Part shown: one piece after another, positions 1 to 12,991 of the stretch | Position numbering within the stretch: the first letter of the stretch is position 1 | Layout: each line of letters begins with the position of its first letter | Assembly (NCBI GenBank): GCA_037179385.1 | Contig: CM074184.1 | Span: 12,108,001 to 12,172,000 of the forward strand | From: Holothuria scabra | Taxonomy: Eukaryota > Echinodermata > Holothuroidea > Aspidochirotida > Holothuriidae | Length of the DNA stretch: 64,000 nt | Direction: 5' to 3' | Position numbers and translations under genes: made by a program | Notes under the pieces: model-generated | The model's input: only the letters and a program-made list of their open reading frames with translations | The model's database searches: none | Told to the model about the DNA's origin: nothing

Positions 1-369
1 GTCAAATAATTTGACAAGCGCTTTTATCAGTAGGAAACCCATGATTGATTGAAGTAAACAATCTTGATGTGAACATACATGATCTTTTGAGGAATATTAA
101 TGCAAAGTTTTAGTTTGTTCAATTGCTATATCAAACATATCATAAAAATGTTGCTAACATTATGTTTGGATTTGACTAAGTTTTTTTTGTTTGCATTGCA
201 CAGTAGAAATTAACTGGGTTAAGACTGTTACATTGAGCATTATGTATGTATGGGCTAATACTTGGACAGAAGAAACTTCAATCATGCAGTTCAAGGTATG
301 CATGTTGGTGCTAAAGGCAACTCTGGACAGTCAATTGATGGTGTGGTTTGAGTCAGACATAACTGGGGT
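1..369. other. Unassigned sequence before the LINE relic
   Basis: AT-rich. Nothing is supported here beyond the probable 3' boundary of the minus-strand LINE relic near 370. Confidence 0.4.
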
Positions 370-1230
370 TTATTATTGATTGTTTGATTTGGTACATATA
401 AAACACAAAACACAAACAAATATAGAAGACAGTGCCTGGTGCTGTGTTGATGAATACCCTTCGATCTAATAAAACTGCATTTAAGATACTCGGGACATGT
501 GTCGTTAAAATTCTTAAAAACCGGAATAAGTTGAAGTTTTTGCACCCTGTCACAAACAGATAAAAAACTGAGTTTGTTCAATTCAGTCTGACCGACATGG
601 GTACACAGACCCATATCTAAAATGAATCTAACAAATCTGGCAGAAATCCAGGAAGAGCAAGAATAATCAAATCAACATTGATTAAGAGTGGTGCACAGGA
701 TCTTTTGTGTGCAACTATTCAGAGAGCTAGACTGCCTGTATTAAAATTTTAAATGTGCACCAGCTTTTTTAAGAATGTCACAGCAATAGAATCACCTGAG
801 AGGGTTTCATCCAGTATAATTCCAAGGTATTTTACAGAACTAGAGTACTTAATCAGTTGGCCGTTGCATGAGACTGAGAGGGGACTGGATTTCTTATGCA
901 TGACTATCAAACCAAAGAGAATAGATTCGCCTTCCCCAGGTGAAGTGATAGCCTGTAATTAACCAACCATTCTCTGTAAGACTTTAATTCCTTACTTAAG
1001 CAGTCATTAATGCTCTGAACATCTTTACCAGAGACAATAAAAGCACTGTCGTCAGCATAGAGAGCAGTTTGTAGTTAACACTAATAGGCATATCGTTAAT
1101 ATAAAACAGAAACAAAAGCGGTCCAAGAATGCTACCCTGGGGAACCCCGCAAGTTACAGTAGTGGGGTCAGAGTTGACACCGTTCGCACTATAAACAATC
1201 TGACTTCTTTCTTCCCTATTACCTGTAGTC
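370..1230 (-). pseudogene. Degenerate non-LTR retrotransposon (LINE) reverse-transcriptase fragment
   Basis: On the minus strand, codons near 1190-1085 give CGVPQGSILGPLLFLFYIND, the classic RT block before the catalytic centre. After a frameshift near 1065 the YADD catalytic motif appears (complement of 1048-1059), followed by SAFIVSGKDVQSIND. Further on, in another frame (about 560-400), comes VCDRVQKLQLIPVFKNFND, with a later STRH similar to the HNTR-type motif of LINE C termini. The 5' part (endonuclease and early RT) is absent and many stops and frameshifts interrupt it, so this is a dead, 5'-truncated copy. The clade could be CR1/L2/Jockey-like and is not resolved. It lies downstream of the synaptogyrin stop. 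Confidence 0.8.
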
Positions 1231-1331
1231 GTTCCAATTTCCTTGCTAACCAGTTTCATGGTTGATTGTACACTTAAATAATTCACTGAGTTCAAAGGTT
1301 TGAAATTAATTTTGACGATAAATGAAAACAA

Positions 1332-2100
1332 TTAAAGGCAAATGGACCCCGCTAAAGGCTGCCTACAGTCACTCAAAACAAGTGCTAACGGGATTTGTGT
1401 ATAAGTATCATAGTGATGTTCATATGAGCAGACTAGTGTAGTGACAAGTCTCTTATACTTGGTAGTTAATTTTGAAAAATGTCAGAATTATTTCCCATAT
1501 TGCATGTGGTACATTGTCAGCATTTTTCATGGAATGAAGACAATACTTGTGTACATTACTGTGATAGACAGTAATTGGAAACATGCTTTCCAGGCTATAT
1601 CAGACCATAGGAATCTATTGAAGTTGGTTCTTAACACAATTTAATGATTCTTCACTTAATTCTTTTGAATTTTCAGTTACTTTTAAATTATCTTCCTTAG
1701 AATTTTAATTAAATGTTCAATTAAACACACGGTAAAGATAAATTTTTTATAAACTAGCATAATTTATGAGTTTAATCTTTGTGGTATCATTGGCACCTTT
1801 AAAGGTATTAGGAAGTTTCTTCTCCTATTCAAGTATTAGCTTCATGATTAATGGAAGAACATGCACACACAGAGAGACAAATTTTAATTCTAGGGACCTG
1901 TAGAGCAGAGCAAGATACTGTTTCACTGGTGGCATCTTACGGGGAGGTCCATGAAATCTGTTAGGAAGTTTTGCAGCCCAGTTTCCAACCAATTGGTTCA
2001 TGTGAGCCGTCCAAGCCCTTTTTCCAATCGTTGCTCATTGGCTTGTTTCCACTACTTCATTGCTTCCTCACTGAGCACCAAGCACAATGGCAGTAAGTTC
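1332..2100. other. Unassigned sequence
   Basis: Downstream flank of the synaptogyrin gene. Only short chance ORFs are present and no repeat or motif is recognised. Confidence 0.35.
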
Positions 2101-2109
2101 TTTTTTTGG

Positions 2110-2290
2110 TCCATGAAACCAAGAATTAAAATGAGAAAGTCTGCCAGACTGAAAATGAGAAAAGGTTCACAAGACCAAAATGTGAAAGGGTTCACCAAAC
2201 TGAAAAGGCAAAAAGGTTTGTGAGAACAAAAATGACAATAGGTCTGTGAGGCTGAAAATGAGAAAAAGGCCACAAAAAGACTGACGAGAT
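2110..2290. repeat. Degenerate minisatellite, ~25-28 bp unit
   Basis: About six imperfect copies of a unit resembling ctgaaaatgagaaaaggttc, with variants such as gaccaaaatgtgaaaggg and gaacaaaaatgacaatagg. Small ORFs on both strands here are by-products of the repeat. Confidence 0.7.
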
Positions 2291-2294
2291 GTGA

Positions 2295-3310
2295 TAGTCA
2301 AGGGTTTTTTAATGTCAGTCTTGTGGACCTTTTCTTTGTGGTCTTGTAAAACCTAGGAAGCTCATTCTGCATTTATCTTAGTCATTTTTTGTATTTCTTA
2401 AAACTTTTATTCATTACAAATTATTATTCAAGAGCATATTTATGGATATATTTGTTTTGTTCCATAAAATGTATAGTATAACTCACATGTTTGTAAAATA
2501 TTGGAATACATGAAAATTAAAGTGAAAATTTAAGTATATTCTGGCCATTATTATCCATGTTAGTATGGACTATGTGAACAGTTACAGGGAATATCCTATA
2601 AACTTGCAATCTGGTGGTTTCATAGGGGAACATTCCATTAGTATTGCAGTCTGTTCATTACTGTACTTTTGCGGTAACACACAAAATCCTATTTGACTGC
2701 AGCATCAATGAATGTCAGAACTGGTGGGGTTCAGTACCAATTGCACTGAAAGGATAAACATCTCTAGAAACTGAAAATTACAGCCCTGAACAGATTCATG
2801 TGTGTATTTATGATTAATTCAGCAATTAATTGGTTTGTTAATCCCTATGCCTTGCATTTATACCTGTAGTGTAACATATTCTAGTAGTATAGATAGCTAT
2901 ATTCCAAATTAGGCAAGGATTATTTCTTTTCCCACCAGCCATCTCAGCTAAGTAACAGGTAATAGTCATAACATTGTAGGATTTTGACCCATTTGAACAG
3001 CAACAAAACCAAATTATCTCGATTATACATTTACATGGAGTATGTAGTCAACTCATATTGTGCAGTGGGTTAATCGAGGTAAGATATGGTTTAAGCTGCA
3101 ACTTGTTGACCTTTTGGTATGCTCTCAGCACCTTACGCCTTTATTCCTAGTTGTGGGGCTTTTTAACTGATTGTTACCACAATTCCATTGCTTATGTGGA
3201 ACAACACACACTGCACACTTCATATATAGCCACTACTTAATGAACTGTATTAAAAAACCTTACTTAATCCAATAAAGGAGATGAGATTGTTTTGCTCAGC
3301 TGGTTTCGGA
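2295..3310. other. Unassigned sequence
   Basis: AT-rich intergenic DNA. No gene, RNA or repeat could be supported. Confidence 0.35.
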
Positions 3311-6300
3311 AACAATTTATTCACCTGAATATAGCAAAACAAAACTGCTACAATATTAGCATTTAAATCTTCTTAAGCAGAACAAAGAATGACAATATGA
3401 ATACTAGGGAATGTTTTAGGTACAATGTGGTACACATACATAGAAACCATGTTCCTTACAGAAGCAAAGATGAGATTAAACAAAGTAACAGAAGCAGTGA
3501 AATGTGAATACAACAGCTAATCATCTTTACAGTCCTCTCATACTCATCACAAGAATTCAGTCTGGTCTCTCTTACTTTTACCATAAATCTTCCTCTTATC
3601 TGTAGTTTTCTCTCTCTTTTGACTTAGCAAATTCTTTCTCTACATTAACTGCACCATATGCTTATAGCTTTTAACTGGAGCCTATCTTATGATATGTGTC
3701 TCAATGATAGTTGAAGTAAACTGTGTACCTATTTAAAGTGAAATCTTTCACCATGTTCCTATACATGTCGGACAACAGCAGAAATCTGTTTGGCTGGATA
3801 CATTGCTAAATCAAGTCTACAGGAAACTAATTTAAAGATTTTTTTTTTTCTTTCATGAGATAAAATGAGTAACCTCAATGATCTTCAGTCACCCAAATAA
3901 TCTATGGAATTTGCTTTGAGGTATTGCAAATTCTTCAATACTAGTGCAAAATTTTTCAAATTTGCTTCTAAAAATCCCACCAGATTGATTGGCAAAATTC
4001 AAAATTTTCACCAACATGAGCTCCATACTTCCACATACCATATTTGTTAAAAGGAGGCAAAAGTTCTGGGGTATATATTACTGCCATCCTCTTGGCAACT
4101 CATTGCACTTGTGGGGGAGGCACCTCAAGTTGCTGGTCCTCATCAGGGAGTTTGCGCTCTGTCCAAAAATCCCTGTGCCATCACCTTGGCCTGACCACTA
4201 TAGTAACAACTTAACATCATTTGAGTGTTTAACGTAATCGTGCACATGAAGCTATGATCTTTCGCACGACAGTTAAGAGAGCTCCACATGTAAAGAGTTT
4301 TATCAGATGTAAAGAAATCTTTTGGCGTGATAATTTGATTGAACTTACATGAAAAAGTTACTTCTAAAAGAATAGGTTACCTTTGAAAGAAAGGGTGTTA
4401 GTGGTAAAGGCAGTGACTGTAGAGGAACTTCTCATCCAAGATGAGATTTCTTTGAGTTTTACTGCCATTTCTAGCTAATCATTTCTACCACATCAAACAC
4501 CTATACCATACGTACCCCATTAATCACATAATCATCGTTATTGCTTTCAAAATATCAACTATCAATTCTAAACCATCCTCAGAACATGAACAAAAATATT
4601 TAGGGGCAAAACATCAAAATGAGTCATACAAAATATGTGGGGTTGCACTTGCATTAAAAAACCACTTTGAAATATGTCATAAAAAATACTGCACACTGTG
4701 AGATGGCTTTAATCATACTTAACACTGACCATAAATGAAGACAATTTTAGTCAAATTTTGACACCTGGAAGGAAATTTCTACTTACATCTTAACAAAATG
4801 ACACACTTATACATCTACCATTGTCATACCAAAGTCATTGTACAAAATGTCAAATTTTAATATTTTGAATAACAATACCTATTTAATTATGACTACGACT
4901 GGATAACAGCAGCTGGTTTAACAGTTGTTTGGTTCATCATTTTCAAGACAGTCATTCACCATCCAAAATAACAATTTTACCAGTAGTATACAGAAATTCT
5001 CAATTGGCACAGCTCTTTGATAAACATCAATAGAAAAATGCAGAGAAGCTCAATTTCTCCCACCAGATTCGTGTGGATATTCACAAGCAACTACTGTATA
5101 CTTACTCCTTGCTTCATCTTATTTGCATTACTAATGCTTCACACGATACCCGGGATAATTTTAGCACTGCGCTCCATGAAACTGCTGTCTTGGAAAAAAC
5201 ATCTGCCTTACTTGCCTGCAACACAATTCTTTACAGCTTGGAGTACTTTGAAGTCCCGAAGCGCAGTTTTTTTCCAGACAAAATCGTCTGGTTCACACTA
5301 CAGGTAACTGGCTTATTATTCTTACATCAATTTCATATTTTGTATCCCCTTTCACTCCTATGGAGTCATCAGGGTTTCTAAAAATTATATGTCTGCAAAG
5401 TGAATATATATAGCATGCACTGAGGCAATAAACTAGGTTGTGTCTGCATAACGATGAGTTTTAGACATTTGTGGGAGGGGCTAGAATTAAGTAGGTTGAG
5501 GGAATTCTAACTGCCTGGGATGATGGGTAACTGCCTTTAAGTTATGAAAAGAAGTATGAGTTTAACATCATGTTACCAAAATATGGACTAACTCCCTCAA
5601 ATCTTAAGATGACCTTCTGTGTCCATAGCTAGTTGGCTTGAAAGCAATTTCATCTTACAGGTTAGGGTCAAAGTCAACTCTCCCTTGGATAGTTCCAACC
5701 TTCGAAAATTCCGTACGGATTAAACCCCTGGATAACCCACCATAGGACATCCTCCATGCTGGGAGATTGCACTGGGAACAAGTAATATCCCCCCCTGAAC
5801 ATTTGCATACTGTACAGTTCCACGAATCTTGTAGGAGAAGTCTTAAGTTATTGTCAGAGACCTACAGTATGGAAGATGTCAAGGAAAAGTTTGTCCCGGT
5901 TGGTCTGAATTGATTAACCAGGGCTTGTCTATAAGGAGGTGACAATTGGTGGTACATTTTGGAGCTATTGTGCACACCACAAGTCACCAGTGTTAGTCAC
6001 CAGTGTTAGTGTGAATACCGTATATAGACTCATCACAAAAGAAGGGTAAATCATCATTCTGCTTACAACAATCTTGCTAATACAGTATACCAATTATACC
6101 CGGACTTCAAGGAGGATTGGAAGCAAAAATTAACGTTTCATACGTGAAAGAGGAGCTAAATCTTGGTGATTTGGTGAAACTTCCATTCAAGTTGGGCATT
6201 TTGATAAACCAGCCAATAAAGTAACCATATTTGTGTTTAATTTTTACTTCCCCTTAAAAAAGTTTTTACATTTCTCCATACCCAGTAGCAGACTAATGAT

Positions 6301-9163
6301 GAAAAGAATATTAGCATGCACAACTACCATGTTGACAAATCCTTCATAATTTAATGGCCCAGTTCTCGCACCCCAAACAGTACCAATTCTCCCAACCTTC
6401 TTACTGAAGCTCCTCCCACAATTGTCTGAAATTCATCCTCATCCAGATACAATCTCAGTTTATTGCCTCAGGGTGAGTATAGAAAAACTCAATTTATATA
6501 ATGAAAACACTCTCAGTACTGTTCATGCTGTGTAATATAAGCCTCAGCACTCTGCATTGTTTGAATTAGCCTTCAGTCAAAGAGCTGAGCCAATTGAGGA
6601 TTTCGGTACCTGGGTACCAAAATTGTAGTTTGGGGTGAGAGGTTTGGCCCTTTAAGCTTACAAAAGAGTTCTTTCAACATTTTGAAAGTCTATATATGAG
6701 CATTTTATCAGAAGGAATAATGTCAGCCATTGTAAATACAGCTTACCATTCAAATTATTATCTTTCAGATGTGCAGTTATCCATAGGTTGCACATGTTTA
6801 TAAAGTAAGTAGTGCTACAGTATCTTGTACCTTTTTCCATTTGTAATCTATGAAACATAAGTATAATCTGTGTAAATCTATCATACTTTTGTTTTTTAAT
6901 AAATCTACCATACTTTTCGATTGATATATATATATGGAGTACAAGACACCTGATAACACACAGTGCTGTACATGTACATTTACTCAGTAACACTCTTGCT
7001 GCTTCAAACCACAGTACTTATCAAAATATAAAGTGTGGTTGGTGTGCTGATATATCAAATTTTGATTTGTTATTTGAGGAGAGTGCTAGTGAAACCTCAA
7101 AATTCAAGACTTAGTTTATTTACTGTACAGTTCATCTTTGGTAATATATGCAAGAGGGTTTAAACTGTACAACAGCAGACATACTGATGCAAACTAGATG
7201 GCAGCCACTATTAAAAGACATTTTATACTGAAAACTATGATACCTATGTGATGGGCAGGCATTGAGGGCACACTGTATACAGTCATGCAATAGCACGTCG
7301 TTCGGACAGGTTTACGGTGAATTTTAATGATGTCATAGACTCTTGTTTAAATGATACATCTGTAGGCTCTGGGTAAGAATACAATTCTAGAACCAAGAAT
7401 GGGGTTCACTGAGGACAATACTGAGTACATTCTTATAAACTTGGGATTTCCATACCATAGACTTACATCTCAGTCTGGGTAAAGTGTATATTGCACCCCT
7501 ATAGCGACTCAATGCTTGGGTGTCCTTAAATGGTTCCTTGCACAAAGATGTGAGTGGGAAATGAATCCTTCAAAACAACCTTTTACAGTGCTCCATGGGG
7601 ATCCCACTTTTTAAAGTACCTAAAGCTGCAGTCCCATCAGCATCTTTTTCAAAACTGGTCCTGACAAGTCTGATCCTTGATAAGTGACAGAAATACATGA
7701 AATCAGTAAATGTTACACATTTATCAGTAACTGTTATTTACGATGACCTCTCACACTTTGAAACTATGTCATATGCTGCACCAGTTCCATCAGAGTGTCT
7801 CACAGCCCTGATGATGTATAACCTTTGACCTTAGTACCTATCACAGTGTATATCTATACTTCTATACATAATCAGAAGCATTATTTACAGCCATACCTTT
7901 AATTATACTAATTACAAAGCTTGCAATAGGGTTATATGATCTAGTTTCCACCATTAATACTATTTCAATAATTACATATTACACTGTTATTTAAAAGAAA
8001 TTTCAAAAAATTTCAGAGTGGTTGCAGTATCTACACCACTTGATTAAGTCCTGATATTCTGTGACAATGAATAGTATCTCAGGCAAAACACAAACTGTGC
8101 ACCTTGGCTGTATATATGACATAGACACCAAGTGTAGATATTTTAACATCTACGGTTTAAAAATAAAGTTTAAATATTTCATGTTTTCAATTCATAACTT
8201 TAAAATCTTACCAAAGAGTTTTAGAAGCATTTTTAAATGTTTTTAATAAAATGATTTTTTCCCTAAGGGACTGAAATTTTTCCCTTTTACCAGCCCACTA
8301 TCCTACAAACTAAAGCCAAAATATTGCAACAGCTGTACTAGCTATAAATTTGCATGAATAATAAACAACACCAACATCATTACCTTCTCAAATTTAGCCT
8401 GCAAAAACTGCTTTGTCATGACTATTCTCGAACTCAATTTCAAGAAGTCCCTTATACAAAAAAGGACTTCATTGCCAAGACTTCAGGCTCTCTCTCAAAC
8501 TGCACTGTGAGAGCTATACATCTTTCATATTGTCACAGAAACATATTGCATACATCTTGACTGGTGCAAAACTGCCAAGTCTGCAAGCTCTAGCTTGGCA
8601 AAATATTCATACCCAGAATACTCTAATGTATGGGTGACTATTAAAAGGTCTAAATTAGCAAAGGGATGTCAGTTTGCTCAACATGCATACACCACTAAGT
8701 GAAAACAAGCCACACTTCCTTTAGCAGTTCCATTATTTAATTAATGTAGTATTAACCTGAAGCCTTTTATTACATTAACAGTTTTTAGTTCTTACCATGC
8801 CCGAGCTTTGCTATCGACTGTCACTGCACTACTTACCACACAGCCAAAGAAGACCATGCACCAGTACTAAATATAACTCTTCACCGTAACAGGCATTACA
8901 GGATTCATATGAATACCAATTCACTTACAAAAAAATCTATTTCAAAAAAATTGCTTGTACCTCATGTATGCAAAAAAGAAGAGAAACAAACACAAAATAA
9001 CCATTGCAAACCTTCTGTTAAACATGGCCTCTCTTCAAACTACACGCTGTGTTTAATCAAAGTCACCAACATATTCTATAATGGCTGCCATTGATACACA
9101 CCTATCATTCATCTTTGGCCATTGAAACTGTCTCATCTTGGTTTCAATCCATTGGTTTTAAAG
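3311..9163 (-). other. SYNGR: Synaptogyrin 3' flank, includes the 3'UTR
   Basis: Starts immediately after the TAG stop. Minus-strand AATAAA hexamers (tttatt on plus) occur at 8766-8771, 7115-7120, 6469-6474 and 3316-3321, so the 3'UTR could be about 0.4 kb or up to 5.8 kb. The sequence cannot decide which is used. The stretch has strikingly few recognisable repeats compared with the introns, which would fit a long neuronal-type 3'UTR, but that is inference. A small direct repeat (agtcaccagtgtt twice) lies near 5981-6009. Confidence 0.4.
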
Positions 9164-9376
9164 CTAATAGGTTGGTGGTTGGTACTGGCTTGTCTTTTCT
9201 CCCACACCTCCTTCAGAAAATGGTGGCTGTTGATAGTTGTCTGTCGGACCTGAGCCCATGTCACTGGGATATGGATTAGCTGGTGGTATCTGAGGATTAG
9301 GTGAGTCAAAACTGGGAGCAAAAGCTGTCTCTGATCCTTGACGGAATCTAAGAAATGCAAGGACGGCAAGTCCACC
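9164..9376 (-). CDS. SYNGR: Synaptogyrin coding exon 4 (last, with stop)
   Basis: Codons 164-233 and a TAG stop (complement cta, 9164-9166). The acceptor is TCTGTTTTAG (complement at 9377-9386). It encodes the end of TM4 (GGLAVLAFLRFRQG) and the cytosolic tail. The tail is rich in Pro, Gln, Ser, Asn and Tyr (for example NPYPSDMGSG, NYQQPPF) and ends SQYQPPTY. Synaptogyrin and synaptophysin tails are typically Tyr/Pro/Gln-rich and can be tyrosine-phosphorylated; that is family knowledge and is not shown here. A longer ORF in another frame overlaps this exon and is a shadow. Confidence 0.95.
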   Translation of the reverse strand, partial: GGLAVLAFLRFRQGSETAFAPSFDSPNPQIPPANPYPSDMGSGPTDNYQQPPFSEGGVGEKTSQYQPPTY

Positions 9377-10784
9377 CTAAAACAGAAGCAAATAAGACAT
9401 CTATCATTTAGTGTGACAAGTAGAGTTCTCTAAATGTAAAACTAGAAAGCCAAAAGCTTAAGTAATTCCTTGCCATAAGATATATATTTTAACAAACATG
9501 AATCGCCCACACAACAAGCATGATATCCCACACAAATATCCTACCTGAAATATCATGTTAGCAAGGTCAAAACCTTTTGAAATCTTGTAACCCAAATAAA
9601 CTGTCACCTCCACTTAAAACAATAGGGATCACCTACCCTTCTGCATATGGCCATCAACATTCTAAATATGAACAATTCACAAGCTAAGTATGAGATGCCT
9701 AACGTTTGTTCTTCAAATATCATGTATCATGTCTCCCAAATGGATATAATGCTAAATATAATGCTGCAGGTAACGAATTATATTTTGTCTTGTCTAATAA
9801 CTTGATAAAGAAATAAACATTTATTTTAATCAAAATTAAAGCACTTTATTTTGTCAAGTTTTAGCTATTGGGGGCAGCTCTTTGTATTTTATTTTTTGAT
9901 GAATGCCCCTCTCAATGGCTATGATGTCCTTGAAAGGTAACAAAAACTGATAACCCTATTAACCCAGAATCTAACAAGACTTGTAACTTTGCTTTTTGTC
10001 TACTTGCAGACACAGCACACAAGTTTCCCTCATTTGATACGCAGCAGGTATTAGTATAAAGCTTGCTTTGATTACCTGAACTACTTCAATAGGCCTTGCT
10101 CAGAAGGCTAAACAGAGGCAGACACTGTTTATTCAGTAAAAGGTTAAGTCCATTGAGCACCTAATTCAACAGGCTGTATGGTTTATTCTGTGCAGACACT
10201 GGTTTTTTCTGGCAGTCAACTGTGATAAATTATGTCAGATAACAGTGATCAGTTTGAATAGAGGTGAAGGGTCTGTTACAATTTGATTCATCCAATTAAG
10301 CAATCACCGTTGATGCATACTCAAGGGTACTTGATCCAATGACCAGTAATTAAGTTCTTTTTTTTTAAAAAACTATTAACCCATGGTATATTTAATTAAT
10401 CAAATCCAATTTCCAATTCACATAAATGCTCACATGTCCTTATGAGGACAGCTAGCAGCATAAGGTTTGCCAAATAAAAATCTTTGATACTAAATTTAAT
10501 GTTGTCTTCAAGTTTCCTTTTAGGTTATTGAAGAGACAATGTTGGTACTGCTTAAAAGAACTTCTTGTGCATCACACAAAGCAGTTAATCTGTTCAAAGT
10601 TTACACTTATGAAGTCAGAGCAGCCCTCTGCTTGATGTGCACAGAAGCCTCCAGCATTTTCAAATTATGGCCTCAAATGACCCTCATACAGCCTTTGTTT
10701 GAACTCACATGTTACAAACACTGATATTGCAGGAACTTCCATTTAACAGTAGGAAATAAGTTTCATGAAAATCTTTTTATACTT
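9377..10784. other. Intron 3 stretch without recognised features
   Basis: AT-rich intronic DNA with only chance ORFs. Confidence 0.35.
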
Positions 10785-11386
10785 GTGGCAAAATCAGCAT
10801 ATCCATGCCAAATATCCCTCACAGTTACCCTTCTTGAGTTGGAACTTTTTTAAAAGGTTTAGATGTTTTGACCTCTGGTGACCCTAAATGACCTTTGACC
10901 TCTACCAAAAACAAAGGGGATCGTCTACTCAATACAGGCAATCCACATGGTAAGTATAAGATTCCTCACACTTACCTTTCTCGAGATAGTGTTTCAAAGG
11001 TTTTGATGTTTTGACCTCTGGTGACCCCAAATGACCTTTGACCTCCACCAAAAAAAATATGGATCATCTACTCAATATGGGCAATCTGCGTGATAAGTAT
11101 GAGATCACTCACATTTTCCCTTCTGGAGATATTGTGTTTACAAGCAATTTCCAACGTAATTACCATTTGAACTCTGGTGACCCCAAATGACCTTTGACCT
11201 CCATAACACTAGGGATCATCAAACCAGTGTGGGCAATCTACATGCCAAGTATGAGATCTCGGAGTTACCAATCTTGAGATATCATGTTTACAAGTGGGCG
11301 TCACACACACACATACACACGCACACACACACGACATCACCATTGCATAGATTCCTTGCCTGCCTTCGGCAAGGGATCAAAAATGT
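10785..11386 (+). mobile_element. Composite 145-bp-monomer repeat, copy E1
   Basis: About three monomers, with TGACCTTTGACCT cores starting at 10889, 11032 and 11188. They are followed by a CA-rich microsatellite (11303-11334) and a 3' hairpin (11350-11378) ending in an A-run. The 5' block present in E2, E5 and E6 is missing, so this copy is 5'-truncated or diverged. Monomer wording here is tgaccccaaatgacc, a different subfamily from E5 (tgaccccagatgacc). Confidence 0.75.
11350..11378 (+). other. 3' hairpin of composite repeat E1
   Basis: GATTCCTTGCC pairs with GGCAAGGGATC: 11 bp with one G-T wobble and a 7-nt loop, followed by AAAAA. Confidence 0.75.
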
Positions 11387-12008
11387 ATGCGCACTGATGG
11401 TGACATTGCAGTACAGCTAGTACTGTAAATAACTATATAGCAGCTGTCATCTTTTACTTTGTTCTTTGTGACTATTTATTTTGCTATTCAGTACTAATAG
11501 GCCTCCCACATGCTGCGCCTGTACATTGTACAGTATGTGGAGAAAAACTGATTTATGAAAAAAAGTTCATGTTTTACATAAATGACAATGTTAGCAACAG
11601 GTACTGTACAGTATACAGTGCTGAAGTAGTTGCTTGTACAGTAATATTGTATCATTAGTTAAAGGAGAAGTTCGAGCAAAACTTTAATTTTCACATATGA
11701 AAGAGGAACCAACACAGTGTGATGAAATTTCCATTCAAATTGGACAAGTATTTTTCGAGATATCAGTATAAAATGAAGTTTTGTTTCCAAGTGTACAGTA
11801 CTTGAGGGCAGAAGAGGTTATATCACTTCCTCACATTGGAAAGGAATGCTTTGTTTCCCCTTGCTTTCACACTGTTGTGTTGACCTTGAAGTTAGTAGGA
11901 ATAGGACCTCCACAAGGGGAATGCAAAGTCTGTAAATGTATCATATGCCATTTATGCCATCACATAAATAGGGGATTGTTGAGGAAAATAGGCTGTAAAG
12001 TTTAAAGA
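11387..12008. other. Intron 3 stretch without recognised features
   Basis: No gene. Several short palindromic gtactgtacagta-type stretches occur, as elsewhere in the window. Confidence 0.35.
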
Positions 12009-12991
12009 ACCAGAATGCAAAAATGCATCGAGGTTTCAATGATACATAAATGTTCTGTTTCAAAGAATGCCATCATGCACCATTTTCTTCTCATTCAAAT
12101 GTTATACTAGCATGTTCAAAAAATAATTGTCATTCCTGATGACCTTTTGACCTCAATAAAAGCCATACATAGCTAGACAGGCAAACAACAGACAGACAGA
12201 CAGATGGACAAACAACTACAGTATCTCGAAAGATCGTATTTAAAAAGGTTCCTAGACTTTGACCCCTGGAGACCCCAGATGACCTTTCATTTCTGCCAAA
12301 CACAATGGGGCTAAATCGAGGGTAGAGAATTGCATTTATTCCACCTAAATAGGGATACTTGGCATATCTGCCTTTGACCTCCACCAAAAACAACACGGAC
12401 CATTTCCTGACCATAACCTATCCACATACCAAATATGAATTCTATTCAAGTTTCCTACCTTGAGATATCGCATTAAAAAATTTCGAACTTTGACCCCGAG
12501 AAGACCTTTGACCTCTGCCACAAAAAACAGGAGCATTTCCTGACCATAACATATCTACACATTAAATATGAAATCTATCCAAGCTTCCCATCTTGAGATT
12601 TCATGTTAACAAGATTTTTAGACTTTGACCCCTGGTGACCCCAGGAGACCTTCGCCAAAATTAAATAGGACCATCTATTGTTTAAAATGCATCCACATAC
12701 CAAATATGAATTCTATTCAAAGTTTTCTACCTTGAGATATCGCGTTAACAAGGTTTTCAGACTTTGACCCCTGGTGACCCCTGGTGACCCCAGGTGACCT
12801 TTCACCTCCCCTAAAAATATTACAGACCACCTCCTGACCATAACGCATCTACATACTAAATATGAAATCTATCCAAGCTTCCTATCTTGAGATATCATGT
12901 TAAGAAGATTTTTAGACTTTGACCCCTGTTGACCCCAGGAGACCTTCGATCTCCGCCAAAATTAAATAGGACCATCTATTGACTAAAACGC
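12009..12991 (+). mobile_element. Composite repeat, copy E2, 5' part
   Basis: Begins with the conserved 5' block accagaatgcaaaaatgc, in which AATGCA and a nearby TGCAT can pair. A unique ~110-bp segment follows, then a GACA microsatellite (about 12189-12204), then about five diverged monomers with tgacccctggtgacccc-type half-site clusters. The array breaks off inside a monomer after aaaacgca near 12991 and resumes at about 14530, so a ~1.5-kb segment has been inserted. Confidence 0.8.

Noticed and set aside
9133..9375. 80-codon minus ORF overlapping synaptogyrin exon 4
   Set aside because: It is in a different frame from the exon that continues TM4; a shadow ORF.
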